DNA of 50,864 nt. It comes from Blautia sp. GTDB lineage: Bacteria > Bacillota > Clostridia > Lachnospirales > Lachnospiraceae. How positions within the stretch are numbered: position 1 is the stretch's first letter; the number at the start of each line of letters is the position of its first letter. The position numbers were made by a program, and so were the translations under genes. Below are positions 34,461 to 42,424 of the stretch, one piece after another. A model generated the notes under the pieces. It worked only from the letters and a program-made list of their open reading frames with translations, did no database searches and had not been told where the DNA came from. The stretch is from positions 1 through 50,864 of the forward strand of contig JAMPAC010000019.1 of assembly GCA_023667395.1 (NCBI GenBank). Reading direction: 5' to 3'.

Positions 34461-35573
34461 TCATACAAGCTGCATTTCCTGTATGCGCTGGTACACCCGC
34501 TCAAAGATATTTTCGTATTCCCTGTTTTTCTCCAGCAGCCGGAGGAATTTCTGTTCGTTAAAACGGATTGACGTATCCGGTAAAAATTTGTGCGCCAGGT
34601 CACGCAGAGTTTCAGAGGTATTGAACATCTGGCTCAGGGTGTCATTGGCGTCACGCTGGAAATAATCAGCCACAAGGGCGCAGTTGTAATCAAACAGAGG
34701 CGCCATTTTTTCTATTTTTCCTGTGTCGTTATTCATGAAAAAACCATAATTCTGCGTATGCCTGTCCGTATTTATGATGATATAATCCAGCACGGGAATA
34801 CAGGCAAACTGATTCCCCCATTGGCGCAGGCAGCAGGTCCTGAAATCCATGCCGCACCGTTTGAGATATTCCATAACCTCCCATGCTTCCACGAAAGAGT
34901 ATTCCTCATCCACGAAATTTTTGCAGATGGAAACGAATTCCGTGCCCTCCGTGGTCTCTTTGATATCGCCCACGTAGGCGACGCAGTCGATTCTATTTTC
35001 AAAGCAGGTGAGCATGTCGGAAGCCAGGATCTCCATCTTTGTATTGACATAATTGTTGGTCCGGTCAGATTTTAACATGTATAATTCATTGCCGAGATGG
35101 ATCCAGCCTTTCCGGAACAGTCCCTTTGTGGTCAATTCCGGACAGATTCTGCTGGTGGTGATGGTGGGATTGAACCCGCTTAAGGATATGTTGACGATAT
35201 CGTATAGTTTGTTCTGCCTGATATTCACATGGTTCCAGCATGTTTCTTCGGAGTCCTCCCTGACCCAGTAACTGTCCTGGATGGAAACCCCTTTGCATTT
35301 GGTACAGATATTGACCCTGTTATCAATGGAATCGATCTGCGGAATTTGGAATGCGGCGTAGATCTGTTTGGCATTGTCCCTTGACAGGGACAGTATCCGG
35401 CTGCTCAGATAGCTTTTGACCGCCTGCACATTATGCAGGATATCTTTCATGGCGTTGGAAGCCCTGATGTCGGAACGCAGGCAGAACGGAAGCAGGTCGT
35501 CGTTTATCACCTCCACAACAAAATCTTCAAAATCAAAGTATAATACTTTCGTATCTTTTAACATCAAGTACAT
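34461..35573 (-). CDS. HipA-like kinase-fold protein
   Basis: 370 aa. The C-terminal half has the HipA/PI-kinase-like core: IINTDRHTQNYGFF (D270, N275) and MAPLFDYN (D295), with K168 in ELYMLKSD as a possible ATP lysine. The N-terminal part is unlike HipA and includes a CxxC pair (CTKC, ~90-93). No HipB-like antitoxin is beside it. It may be a stand-alone kinase as found in many Clostridia accessory genes. Target unknown. Confidence 0.75.
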   Translation of the reverse strand: MYLMLKDTKVLYFDFEDFVVEVINDDLLPFCLRSDIRASNAMKDILHNVQAVKSYLSSRILSLSRDNAKQIYAAFQIPQIDSIDNRVNICTKCKGVSIQDSYWVREDSEETCWNHVNIRQNKLYDIVNISLSGFNPTITTSRICPELTTKGLFRKGWIHLGNELYMLKSDRTNNYVNTKMEILASDMLTCFENRIDCVAYVGDIKETTEGTEFVSICKNFVDEEYSFVEAWEVMEYLKRCGMDFRTCCLRQWGNQFACIPVLDYIIINTDRHTQNYGFFMNNDTGKIEKMAPLFDYNCALVADYFQRDANDTLSQMFNTSETLRDLAHKFLPDTSIRFNEQKFLRLLEKNREYENIFERVYQRIQEMQLV

Positions 35574-35615
35574 TGCAAATCACCGCTTTATATAATATTT
35601 GTATTCCCATCCATT

Positions 35616-35644
35616 ATTTTACACTCTTGCTTCGGTCAGGTCAA
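35616..35644 (-). promoter_or_regulatory. promoter of the HipA-like gene
   Basis: On the minus strand TTGACC (35644-35639), 17-base spacer, TAAAAT (35621-35616), 43 bases before the start codon. Confidence 0.75.
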
Positions 35645-35738
35645 TAGATGTTATTTTTACCCATCTTTAGACTATCCATATCCTGTTTATCCATTATAAT
35701 ATTGAAAAATATTTTTTTACTGAGGAGGTAGCTGTAAA

Positions 35739-36221
35739 ATGGCTAAACAGAATTTACAATGGACTGTCAACGTAGATGGTGTGGATCATCATATCGAGTA
35801 TAAGCCGGGCAAGCTTATCGTTGACGGGGAAAAGTATAAGTTAAAGAGTTCAAACTGGTTCGTACAGCTGATCGACTACGCGATCAATTTCGGGAATACC
35901 ACATGCCGCCTGGTGGTGGTCGGGAACAAGGTGGACCTGGCTGTCAACGGGAAGTTCCTGGGAAGCGGCGAGGCTTACGAGCCCATTGGGAATATTCCCA
36001 TCGTTGTCACCGTATTCGGCGCCATCAGCGTGGTCCTGGGATTTTTCATGAACAGTTACCTGGGCGTGGTGATCGGCGCTGCGCTGGCTGTGCTGTACTT
36101 TAACATGTATCTCAAGAAGAAGAGCATGGGTCCCGTGGTGATCGCGTTTGTGATCGCTATAATCGGCCAGATCGCGCTGGGGATCATTGTCAGTCTGCTT
36201 CTTGCTCCTGTTGCAGCATAA
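35739..36221 (+). CDS. membrane protein with a small N-terminal beta domain
   Basis: 160 aa. Residues 1-80 form a beta-rich domain (WTVNVDGVDHHIEYKPGKLIVDGEKY; VDLAVNGKFLG) that looks somewhat like the FAIM1 fold. Three membrane segments follow (~86-105, 106-125, 132-155). Function unknown. RBS GAGGAGG is strong; TATAAT at 35695-35700 is a likely -10 box. The DUF4190-like gene follows in 26 bases. Confidence 0.7.
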   Translation: MAKQNLQWTVNVDGVDHHIEYKPGKLIVDGEKYKLKSSNWFVQLIDYAINFGNTTCRLVVVGNKVDLAVNGKFLGSGEAYEPIGNIPIVVTVFGAISVVLGFFMNSYLGVVIGAALAVLYFNMYLKKKSMGPVVIAFVIAIIGQIALGIIVSLLLAPVAA

Positions 36222-36247
36222 CGAGGACGGGGGTCAGAGAACAGGTT

Positions 36248-36538
36248 ATGGACTATAATAATGATCAGAACCAGAAGCCGGTGGTCATCAATGAACTGGC
36301 GAATAAAAAGGACAGCCTGGTGACGATATCCTTGGTGCTGGGTATTCTGGGGATCGTGTTTTGCTGGATATTCTGTATTTCCGTCATCATCAGTCTGATA
36401 GGGCTTATCATGGGCATTGTGAGCATCGTGAGGACGGATCAGCACAGGGGCGTCTCCGCCGCCGGGATCATCACTTCGGCGATCGGCCTTGTACTGGGGC
36501 TTCTGATAAGTTTTATCTATATATTGTTGATGGGTTGA
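36248..36538 (+). CDS. DUF4190-like small membrane protein
   Basis: 96 aa with two long hydrophobic helices (~24-58 and ~70-95) and glycine-rich turns (LGILGIVFCWIF; AAGIITSAIGLVLGLL), the DUF4190 pattern. The N-terminus is polar with many Asn/Gln. Function unknown. Cotranscribed with the gene before it and closed by a terminator. Confidence 0.8.
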   Translation: MDYNNDQNQKPVVINELANKKDSLVTISLVLGILGIVFCWIFCISVIISLIGLIMGIVSIVRTDQHRGVSAAGIITSAIGLVLGLLISFIYILLMG

Positions 36539-36539
36539 C

Positions 36540-36588
36540 AGGAACCCTGCACTGCCTGATGTGGAGGCGGCGCAGGGTTCTTTTTTAC
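36540..36588 (+). terminator. terminator after the DUF4190-like gene
   Basis: GGAACCCTGC pairs with GCAGGGTTC, with inner GCC/GGC pairing, followed by a run of T. Confidence 0.85.
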
Positions 36589-36615
36589 CTTATAGGAAAC
36601 TTCGCCGTGGCAGGG

Positions 36616-36740
36616 GAAGAATGCGAAGCATTCTTCAAAGTGGGCATTGCCCACTTTTTTATGCACAGGCCCGTGCAGATGTCTTTTGCCGCTGGAGCGG
36701 CGCACGGGCCGCGCACAAGCAGGGGAAATTTCCCCTGCTT
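36616..36740. repeat. cluster of four hairpins between convergent genes
   Basis: In order: GAAGAATGC/GCATTCTTC (36616-36636); AAAGTGGGCA/TGCCCACTTT followed by T (36637-36660); GGCCCGTGC/GCACGGGCC enclosing GCCGC/GCGGC (36668-36710); and a perfect 24-base palindrome (36717-36740). All lie between the DUF4190-like terminator and the end of the CLC gene. Confidence 0.8.
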
Positions 36741-36755
36741 AATTGGACGGAAAGG

Positions 36756-38021
36756 TCAGGAGGTTTTCCTGTTGATATAATTGGTCTTGAATTTCGAGTA
36801 GACAATTTTCTGGCTGTGGTAAAGCCCGAAATACCCCGACAGCATGTAACTGAAAGCGACGGACAGCAGGAAGTAGGGCACGCCTGCGTAGCCGAACAGT
36901 TCAAAGCTGATGAGCAGGGAGGTGATGGGGCAGTTGGTGACGCCGCAGAATACGGAGATCATGCCCACCGCCGTGCAGAGGGTGGGGGAAAAGCCCGTAA
37001 GGTTTCCGAACAGGCACCCGAAAGCCGCCCCCGCGAAGAAAGAGGGGACGATCTCGCCGCCCTTAAATCCGGCGCACAGCGTGGCGGCGGTAAAAAGGAT
37101 CTTTACCAGAAAGGCTTCCGGCCTTACCGTGGCTTCCTCCATGCAGCGGGCGATAAAGTCCATCCCTGCGCCGTTGTAGGTCTGATCCCCCACAAGCGCG
37201 GTCAGCAGGATCACGATACAGCCTCCCGCAAATACCCGCAGGAAAGGGTTTTTCAGATATTTCCTGTACAGATGTTCCGCGCCGTGCAGGGAAACGCAGA
37301 ACAGGATGCTGACCAGCGCGCACAGGATGGCGAGAAGGGAGATCCGAACGGCGGATACCACGGTAAAATCAGGTATCTGCGCGATCACGAAAGTCTCCGG
37401 CGCAGCCCCCGCCATGGCGGCGATGCCGTGGGCTGTCAGGGATGCGATGACGCAGGGAACCAGTGCGGAATAATGCATGATCCCCACGCTGACTACCTCC
37501 ATGGAGAAGATCGCCGCCGCCAGGGGCGTGCCGAAGAGGGCGGAAAAGGCGGCGCTCATGCCGCACATGATCATCACATGCTTGTCCTTTTCGTCCAGCC
37601 GGAACAGGCGCCCGATGCCGCTTCCGATGCTTCCGCCCAGCTGCAGGGCGGCGCCCTCCCGTCCTGCGGAACCGCCGCACAGATGGGTGATCAGGGTGGA
37701 AAGGAAGATCAGCGGCGCCATTCTCACAGGCAGGTGATCCCCGGAGTGGATGGCGGAGATGACCAGGTTCGTCCCCGTGTCATTCTGGTCGCGGAGCAGA
37801 TGGTAGCTTCCCACGATGACCAGCCCTCCCACGGGCAGCAGGCAGATCAGCCAGGGATGCTCCAGCCGCGCGTTAGTCACGAAAGCCATGGCCTTATAAA
37901 ACAATGTGCCGACAGAACCGATCAGGATGCCGGAGAGGATGGAAAAGACCACCCACTTGACGGCGCTGATCATGCGGTGGAGATTGTGTCGGATGATTTT
38001 CTTTTGTTCGTCGTTTAACAT
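36756..38021 (-). CDS. CLC family anion channel/antiporter, perhaps fluoride type
   Basis: 421 aa from the ATG at 38021, which has GAGG 5 bases ahead; a longer frame adds a poor leader. CLC signatures: GREGAALQLGG with gating E122 and GGEIVPSFFAG later. The usual GSGIP chloride motif reads GTNLV (83-87); changes here are reported for fluoride-exporting CLCF proteins. About ten membrane helices. No fluoride (crcB) riboswitch is seen upstream, so chloride or other anions remain possible. Confidence 0.88.
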   Translation of the reverse strand: MLNDEQKKIIRHNLHRMISAVKWVVFSILSGILIGSVGTLFYKAMAFVTNARLEHPWLICLLPVGGLVIVGSYHLLRDQNDTGTNLVISAIHSGDHLPVRMAPLIFLSTLITHLCGGSAGREGAALQLGGSIGSGIGRLFRLDEKDKHVMIMCGMSAAFSALFGTPLAAAIFSMEVVSVGIMHYSALVPCVIASLTAHGIAAMAGAAPETFVIAQIPDFTVVSAVRISLLAILCALVSILFCVSLHGAEHLYRKYLKNPFLRVFAGGCIVILLTALVGDQTYNGAGMDFIARCMEEATVRPEAFLVKILFTAATLCAGFKGGEIVPSFFAGAAFGCLFGNLTGFSPTLCTAVGMISVFCGVTNCPITSLLISFELFGYAGVPYFLLSVAFSYMLSGYFGLYHSQKIVYSKFKTNYINRKTS

Positions 38022-38206
38022 AGTAACCTCACTGGAAAAAGGGGTGGACGGTGACCTGGGTATAGTATACCTTATTTTAAGGAAATTGGGAATGGGTTGT
38101 TGCGTTTTGTCTGAAACCATATTGACTTTTACGCTTTAAACTGCTAAAATCAAGAACGATGCCGGGGATCATGCCCCGAAAAGAAATGCAAGAGGAGAAA
38201 AGGATT

Positions 38207-39187
38207 ATGAAAGAGATATCAAATTTAATTTCGTACCGGCCTGACATCAAGGTGGTGGATGCCACGCTGCGGGACGGAGGCCTGGTCAATGATTTTTATT
38301 TTACGGACGAATTCGCCAGGGCGCTGTATCTGGCAAACCTGCGGGCGGGCGTGGATTATATGGAGTTCGGTTATAAGTCGTCGAAAGAAATGTTTGACGT
38401 GGACAAGTTCGGAAAGTGGAAGTTCTGCAATGATGAGGATATCAGGGCGATCGTGGGGGAAAATGCCACCGACTTAAAGATCGCGGTGATGGCGGATGTG
38501 GGAAGATGCGATTACAAGACGGATATTATTGAACGCGCGGACAGCCCCATCGACCTGATCCGGGTGGCCACCTATCTGAATACCATTCCCACGGCGGTGG
38601 ATATGATCGAGGATGCGGCGAGAAAGGGATATGAGGTCAGCTGTAATATCATGGCGATCTCCAATGCCCAGGAGGGCGACCTGCGGGCGGCATTGGAGAT
38701 GCTGGCGCAGACGCCGGTGGACGTGCTCTACATTGTGGACAGCTACGGCGCGATGTATCCCGAGCAGGTGGCGCGGCTGGCGGATCTCTATGTGGAGATT
38801 GCCACGAAATACGGCAAGAAAGTAGGCATCCATGCCCACAATAACCAGCAGCTTGCCTTTGCCAACACCATCGAGGCGGTGGGCGACGGCGTGGACTGGC
38901 TGGACGCCACTTATTCCTCCATGGGGCGGGGCGCGGGGAACTGTGCCATGGAACTCCTGCTGGGTTTCCTGCGGAATCCCAAGTACAATGTATACCCCGC
39001 CATCCAGTTCATCGATTCTCATATGAACAAGCTGAAAGAGGACGGTGTGGTATGGGGCTATGACCTGCAGTACCTGGTCACCGGCCTGCTGAACCAGCAT
39101 CCCAGGACGGCGATCCGCTTTACCAAGGACAAGAGGAAAGATTATGCCGAGTTCTATCGGGAAGTGGTGGTCAGGGACGGGGATTGA
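38207..39187 (+). CDS. HMGL-like aldolase-domain protein
   Basis: 326 aa TIM barrel of the HMG-CoA lyase / DmpG / isopropylmalate synthase group. Metal and catalytic motif DATLRDGG (18-25), a later HAHNNQQLA metal-binding pair and SMGRGAGNCAMELLLGFL. Closest in appearance to 4-hydroxy-2-oxovalerate aldolase-type proteins of unknown substrate. No acetaldehyde dehydrogenase partner is nearby. GAGGAG at 38192-38197 supports the ATG at 38207 over 38159. Confidence 0.85.
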   Translation: MKEISNLISYRPDIKVVDATLRDGGLVNDFYFTDEFARALYLANLRAGVDYMEFGYKSSKEMFDVDKFGKWKFCNDEDIRAIVGENATDLKIAVMADVGRCDYKTDIIERADSPIDLIRVATYLNTIPTAVDMIEDAARKGYEVSCNIMAISNAQEGDLRAALEMLAQTPVDVLYIVDSYGAMYPEQVARLADLYVEIATKYGKKVGIHAHNNQQLAFANTIEAVGDGVDWLDATYSSMGRGAGNCAMELLLGFLRNPKYNVYPAIQFIDSHMNKLKEDGVVWGYDLQYLVTGLLNQHPRTAIRFTKDKRKDYAEFYREVVVRDGD

Positions 39188-39229
39188 GGCGGATCCAGGC
39201 CTCTGCCGGAACCTTTAGACGCTATGAAA

Positions 39230-39280
39230 TAAAACAGGAACCGCACCGCATCCCTGGATGCATGTGATTCCTGTTTTTAA
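39230..39280 (+). terminator. terminator after the aldolase gene
   Basis: AAAACAGGAA pairs with TTCCTGTTTT, with inner GCATCC/GGATGC, followed by T. Confidence 0.85.
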
Positions 39281-39282
39281 TT

Positions 39283-39376
39283 CCCGCGAGCAATGAGCCA
39301 AATCAACGTAGTTGACTTTATGCCGATGCCTGCATAGGACATAAAGTCAGCAAGCTGACTTGGCGAATGCCGCGAG
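39283..39376. repeat. dispersed structured repeat, copy C
   Basis: Begins CCCGCGAGCAATGAGCCAA and ends CTTGGCGAATGCCGCGAG. Inner pairs: ACTTTATG with CATAAAGT and AGTCAGC-AA-GCTGACT. Its core GATGCCTGCATAGGACATAAAG closely parallels copy A at 16424. It lies right after a terminator and 10 bases from the end of the minus-strand nuclease gene. Confidence 0.8.
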
Positions 39377-39386
39377 AGTATTGACT

Positions 39387-40313
39387 TTACTCTTGATCAT
39401 CCAGAATCTTGTTCACTTCTTCCTCTGGAATGTTTACGCGCTGTGCCACCTTGATAATGGCGGATCTCGATATTCCCGTGATTTTCATTGTCATCAACAT
39501 TTCACGTTCTGTTTCCCGCGTTGCCGCAGCGGCGGCTGCGGCTGCGGCTTCCCGACGTATTTGCTTATGTTTTAATTCTAATGTCTGACTAACCATTTTT
39601 TCCACTCCTTCCATAATTCCCAGATGCTTTTTCATGGTATGTTGATTTGTCTTGCGGATAGTCTCTAATAATGTAGTATTTTCGTCAATGGTCATTTCAT
39701 CATTATTGTATGCAGTTTCGATAGAATCTATCATTTCCCTGTAATTGGCCAGTACTTCCTGCTCCGACAAGTGCTTTCTGCCTTTCATATCAGCCGCAAA
39801 CTGCAGTGCCATAAAGGGATAAAACAACCATAGCTTTTTGCTGTTGATCACATCAAGTCCATAATCCTGCATGCGTATGGTTGGAACCCTGAACACGATA
39901 TGCTGCCCATCCTGGAAATTTATCTTTAATTCCAGGCCGTCTTTCGGATAGTTCCCATTTCTGGCAATGTAGACTACACATGACTTTGGAAAGTTGAATT
40001 CCATCCGGTTTTCATTCCGTTTATAATCTCTAAGCGCTAATTTTACATCATATTCCCACATCCTGAATGCCATTGTTCCGTCATTGGTGTATTGAAATTC
40101 AAAATGATAGGTGACGCCCCGGGCAGAAAACGCATTATCTGTCTTGACTAAATCGCCGTCGCCATTATACAGGGAATGATCCAGAGGAATAATATCTTCT
40201 TTTCTGTATTTCACATGAAATACTTCTTCGATCAATGGCAGGAACAATGCCGGTGTTTCCTGAAAAAGGGTTTTGAAAGTCATATCCCATATTTTATCTT
40301 TAGAATCTGCCAT
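39387..40313 (-). CDS. Rpn/PD-(D/E)XK nuclease family protein
   Basis: 308 aa. Matches the Rpn recombination-promoting nuclease / transposase-like group: FKTLFQETPALFLPLIEEVF at the N-terminus, acidic D59 and the E72-x-Q74 motif in HFEFQYTNDG, then FYPFMALQFAAD. The C-terminal tail has a helix-rich region with a run of nine alanines and an HTH-like end (TGISRSAIIKVAQRVNIPEEEV). These proteins are often multi-copy and of uncertain role. RBS AAGGAT. Confidence 0.85.
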   Translation of the reverse strand: MADSKDKIWDMTFKTLFQETPALFLPLIEEVFHVKYRKEDIIPLDHSLYNGDGDLVKTDNAFSARGVTYHFEFQYTNDGTMAFRMWEYDVKLALRDYKRNENRMEFNFPKSCVVYIARNGNYPKDGLELKINFQDGQHIVFRVPTIRMQDYGLDVINSKKLWLFYPFMALQFAADMKGRKHLSEQEVLANYREMIDSIETAYNNDEMTIDENTTLLETIRKTNQHTMKKHLGIMEGVEKMVSQTLELKHKQIRREAAAAAAAAATRETEREMLMTMKITGISRSAIIKVAQRVNIPEEEVNKILDDQE

Positions 40314-40342
40314 GAAATCCTTCTGATTCCTGTTCTGGTTAT

Positions 40343-40371
40343 ACTATACCATGTTTTTTTACGGGCCGCAA
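40343..40371 (-). promoter_or_regulatory. promoter of the Rpn-type gene
   Basis: On the minus strand TTGCGG (40371-40366), 17-base spacer, TATAGT (40348-40343), 30 bases before the start codon. Confidence 0.7.
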
Positions 40372-40476
40372 TCTTAAAAATGTGTCATGATTTATAGAGA
40401 TGGGGGATTAAGGCTTTACGTTTTATATCAATAGTTCAGCCCCGATACTTTTTTTCATGGGAAGAAACAGAAACTG

Positions 40477-40505
40477 TTGAATTTCCCGGTCGGAATGTGT
40501 ATACT
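40477..40505 (+). promoter_or_regulatory. promoter of the sulfhydrylase gene
   Basis: TTGAAT (40477-40482), 17-base spacer, TATACT (40500-40505), 82 bases before the ATG. No SAM riboswitch or T-box is evident in the short leader. Confidence 0.75.
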
Positions 40506-40586
40506 GGATAGTGAGTTTATATGCATAAAAATAAGGCGCCATACAACAGGGACAGGGCGCGTTACAACGGGCAAGGAGGCACAAAC

Positions 40587-41888
40587 ATGAACATAAACAG
40601 TACATGCGTACAGGGCGGTTATACGCCGGGGAACGGGGAACCCAGGCAGATTCCCATTATCCAGAGCACTACGTTCAAATACGACACCAGCGAGGATATG
40701 GGAAGGCTTTTTGATCTGGAGGCGTCAGGCTATTTTTACAGCAGGCTGCAGAATCCAACCCATGACTATGTGGCGGCGAAGATTGCCCAGCTGGAGGGCG
40801 GCACAGCGGCCATGCTGACCAGCAGCGGGCAGGCGGCCAACTTTATGGCGCTGTTCAATATCTGCGGCTGCGGCGATCACATCGTGGCGTCCAGCACCAT
40901 TTACGGCGGCACGTTCAACCTGATTTCCGTCACCATGAAGAAGATGGGGATTGAGGCCACCTTTGTCAGTCCCGATGCTTCCGAGGAGGAAATAAACGCG
41001 GCATTCCGGGATAATACAAAGCTGGTGTTCGGCGAGACCATCGCCAATCCTGCGCTGACCGTGCTGGATATTGAGAAGTTTGCGAAGTGCGCACATGCCC
41101 ACGGAGTGCCCCTGATTGTGGATAATACCTTTGCCACGCCTATCAACTGCAGGCCCTTTGAGTGGGGGGCGGATATTGTGACCCATTCCACCACAAAATA
41201 TATGGACGGGCACGGGGCTGCCATAGGCGGCGCCATCGTGGACAGCGGCAATTTTGACTGGATGGCGCACGCGGATAAATTCCCCGGTCTCTGCACCCCG
41301 GACGACAGCTATCACGGGGTGACCTATGCGGAGAAATTCGGCAGGGAGGGGGCTTATATCACCAAGTGCACGGTACAGCTGATGCGTGACCTGGGATCCA
41401 TTCCCAGCCCTCAGAATTCTTTTATTCTAAATCTGGGTCTGGAGAGTCTGCATGTGCGCATGCAGCGGCATTGTGAGAACGGTCTGGCGGTGGCGGAATA
41501 TCTTTCCGGCCATCCCAAGGTGGCCTATGTGAATTACTGCAGCCTGCCCGGGGACAAATATTATCCCCTGGCTCAGAAGTATCTGCCCAATGGCAGCTGC
41601 GGCGTGGTTTCTTTCGGGTTAAAGGGCGGTGGTGAAGCCGCAGGCGTTTTTATGAAGAGCCTGAAAATGGCGGCCATTGCCACCCATGTGGCGGATGCCC
41701 GCACCTGCTGTCTGAATCCCGCTTCCAGCACCCATCGCCAGATGAATGACGAGCAGCTGAAAGAAGCAGGCGTTCCGGCGGAACTGATCCGCATCAGCTG
41801 TGGTATTGAGGACAAAGAGGATCTGATTGCGGATATTGCGCAGGCCTTGGAAAAGTGTGCACGGAATGAAGATTTTCTAAGGTCGTAA
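40587..41888 (+). CDS. metY: O-acetylhomoserine sulfhydrylase-type PLP enzyme
   Basis: 433 aa of the Cys/Met metabolism PLP family. PLP lysine K204 lies in HSTTKYMDGHG; YSRLQNPTHDYVA, SSGQAAN and NPASSTHRQ are family blocks. Length and the long middle section favour O-acetylhomoserine aminocarboxypropyltransferase over cystathionine synthase. It makes homocysteine from O-acetylhomoserine and sulfide. AAGGAGG 9 bases before the ATG at 40587 sets the start; its own promoter is seen. A long hairpin covers its last codons. Confidence 0.88.
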   Translation: MNINSTCVQGGYTPGNGEPRQIPIIQSTTFKYDTSEDMGRLFDLEASGYFYSRLQNPTHDYVAAKIAQLEGGTAAMLTSSGQAANFMALFNICGCGDHIVASSTIYGGTFNLISVTMKKMGIEATFVSPDASEEEINAAFRDNTKLVFGETIANPALTVLDIEKFAKCAHAHGVPLIVDNTFATPINCRPFEWGADIVTHSTTKYMDGHGAAIGGAIVDSGNFDWMAHADKFPGLCTPDDSYHGVTYAEKFGREGAYITKCTVQLMRDLGSIPSPQNSFILNLGLESLHVRMQRHCENGLAVAEYLSGHPKVAYVNYCSLPGDKYYPLAQKYLPNGSCGVVSFGLKGGGEAAGVFMKSLKMAAIATHVADARTCCLNPASSTHRQMNDEQLKEAGVPAELIRISCGIEDKEDLIADIAQALEKCARNEDFLRS

Positions 41889-41921
41889 GGTACACGACCT
41901 AAGAAAATCTAAGTCATTCCG
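41862..41921 (+). terminator. long hairpin overlapping the metY-type stop codon
   Basis: A 17-bp stem with one mismatch (41870-41886 with 41894-41910) is extended by CGGAATGA/TCATTCCG. No T tract follows, so it may protect the mRNA end or block readthrough weakly instead of acting as a classic terminator. Confidence 0.65.
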
Positions 41922-42078
41922 GGAAGAATCCGCAAAGCGGATTCTTCCAGACTTGCACCGATTGTTTGTGCCGCCGGAGGCGGCATGATGGGAAGTGTGA
42001 GAAGAGTTTCCAGCTGCCTTTGGCAGTTTTCGTTCGCAGCAAAAAGCCTGATTCCCAGGCTTAGCTGCTTCGCGGAAT
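41922..42078. repeat. cluster of hairpins before the zinc-finger gene
   Basis: GGAAGAATCCGC-AAA-GCGGATTCTTCC (41922-41948), GCCGCC-GGA-GGCGGC (41970-41984), CTGCC-TTT-GGCAG then TTTT (42014-42030), and AAGCCTG/CAGGCTT (42044-42062) nested in GCAGC/GCTGC. GATTCC (42050-42055) could instead pair with GGAATC (42073-42078), giving a second fold that ends just before GGAGG of the next gene. Confidence 0.7.
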
Positions 42079-42091
42079 CATGGAGGTTAGG

Positions 42092-42412
42092 ATGGATTGT
42101 AAGGAGTTTGAAAAACTGATTCCCGGCTATATCGCGCAGAAGCTGACGTATGCGGAGTTGAAGCGTTTCTGCCAGCATGCGAAGGAGTGCGGGGAGTGCA
42201 GGGAGGAGCTGACCATCCAGTATCTGACCACGGAGGGCATCCAGCGGCTGGAGGACGGCGGCGCTTTTGACCTGCAGAAAGAACTGGATCAGCATGAGGC
42301 GGATGCCCGGCGGAAGATTCGTTTCCATGATGCGTTCCTGCACCTTGGCCTGGCGGTTGAGGTGGTGGCGGTGAGCGCGATCTTCGGATTGGTGATCTGG
42401 ATTTTGGCATAG
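42092..42412 (+). CDS. zinc-finger (zf-HC2) anti-sigma-like membrane protein
   Basis: 106 aa. N-terminal zinc-binding pattern C3...H29xxxC33xxC36 as in anti-sigma factors, ending in one membrane helix (~84-105). Such proteins hold an ECF sigma factor at the membrane, but no sigma gene is in the window. GGAGG 5 bases before the ATG at 42092. polA follows after 12 bases, so probable cotranscription. Confidence 0.75.
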   Translation: MDCKEFEKLIPGYIAQKLTYAELKRFCQHAKECGECREELTIQYLTTEGIQRLEDGGAFDLQKELDQHEADARRKIRFHDAFLHLGLAVEVVAVSAIFGLVIWILA

Positions 42413-42424
42413 AGGTGGCGGAAA

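Noticed and set aside
36668-36710. Transposon end or attachment site
   Set aside because: No target duplication, transposase or integrase is nearby; a hairpin repeat explains it better.
36561-38018. 485-codon + strand frame opposite the CLC gene
   Set aside because: The minus-strand CLC protein has clear motifs and membrane helices; the + strand frame is rich in His, Gln and Asp with no domain.
38022-38160. Fluoride riboswitch upstream of the CLC gene
   Set aside because: The crcB consensus pseudoknot bases are not present in the leader on the minus strand.
38474-39100. 208-codon minus-strand frame within the aldolase gene
   Set aside because: The + strand protein has the DATLRDGG and HAHNN motifs; the opposite frame has none.
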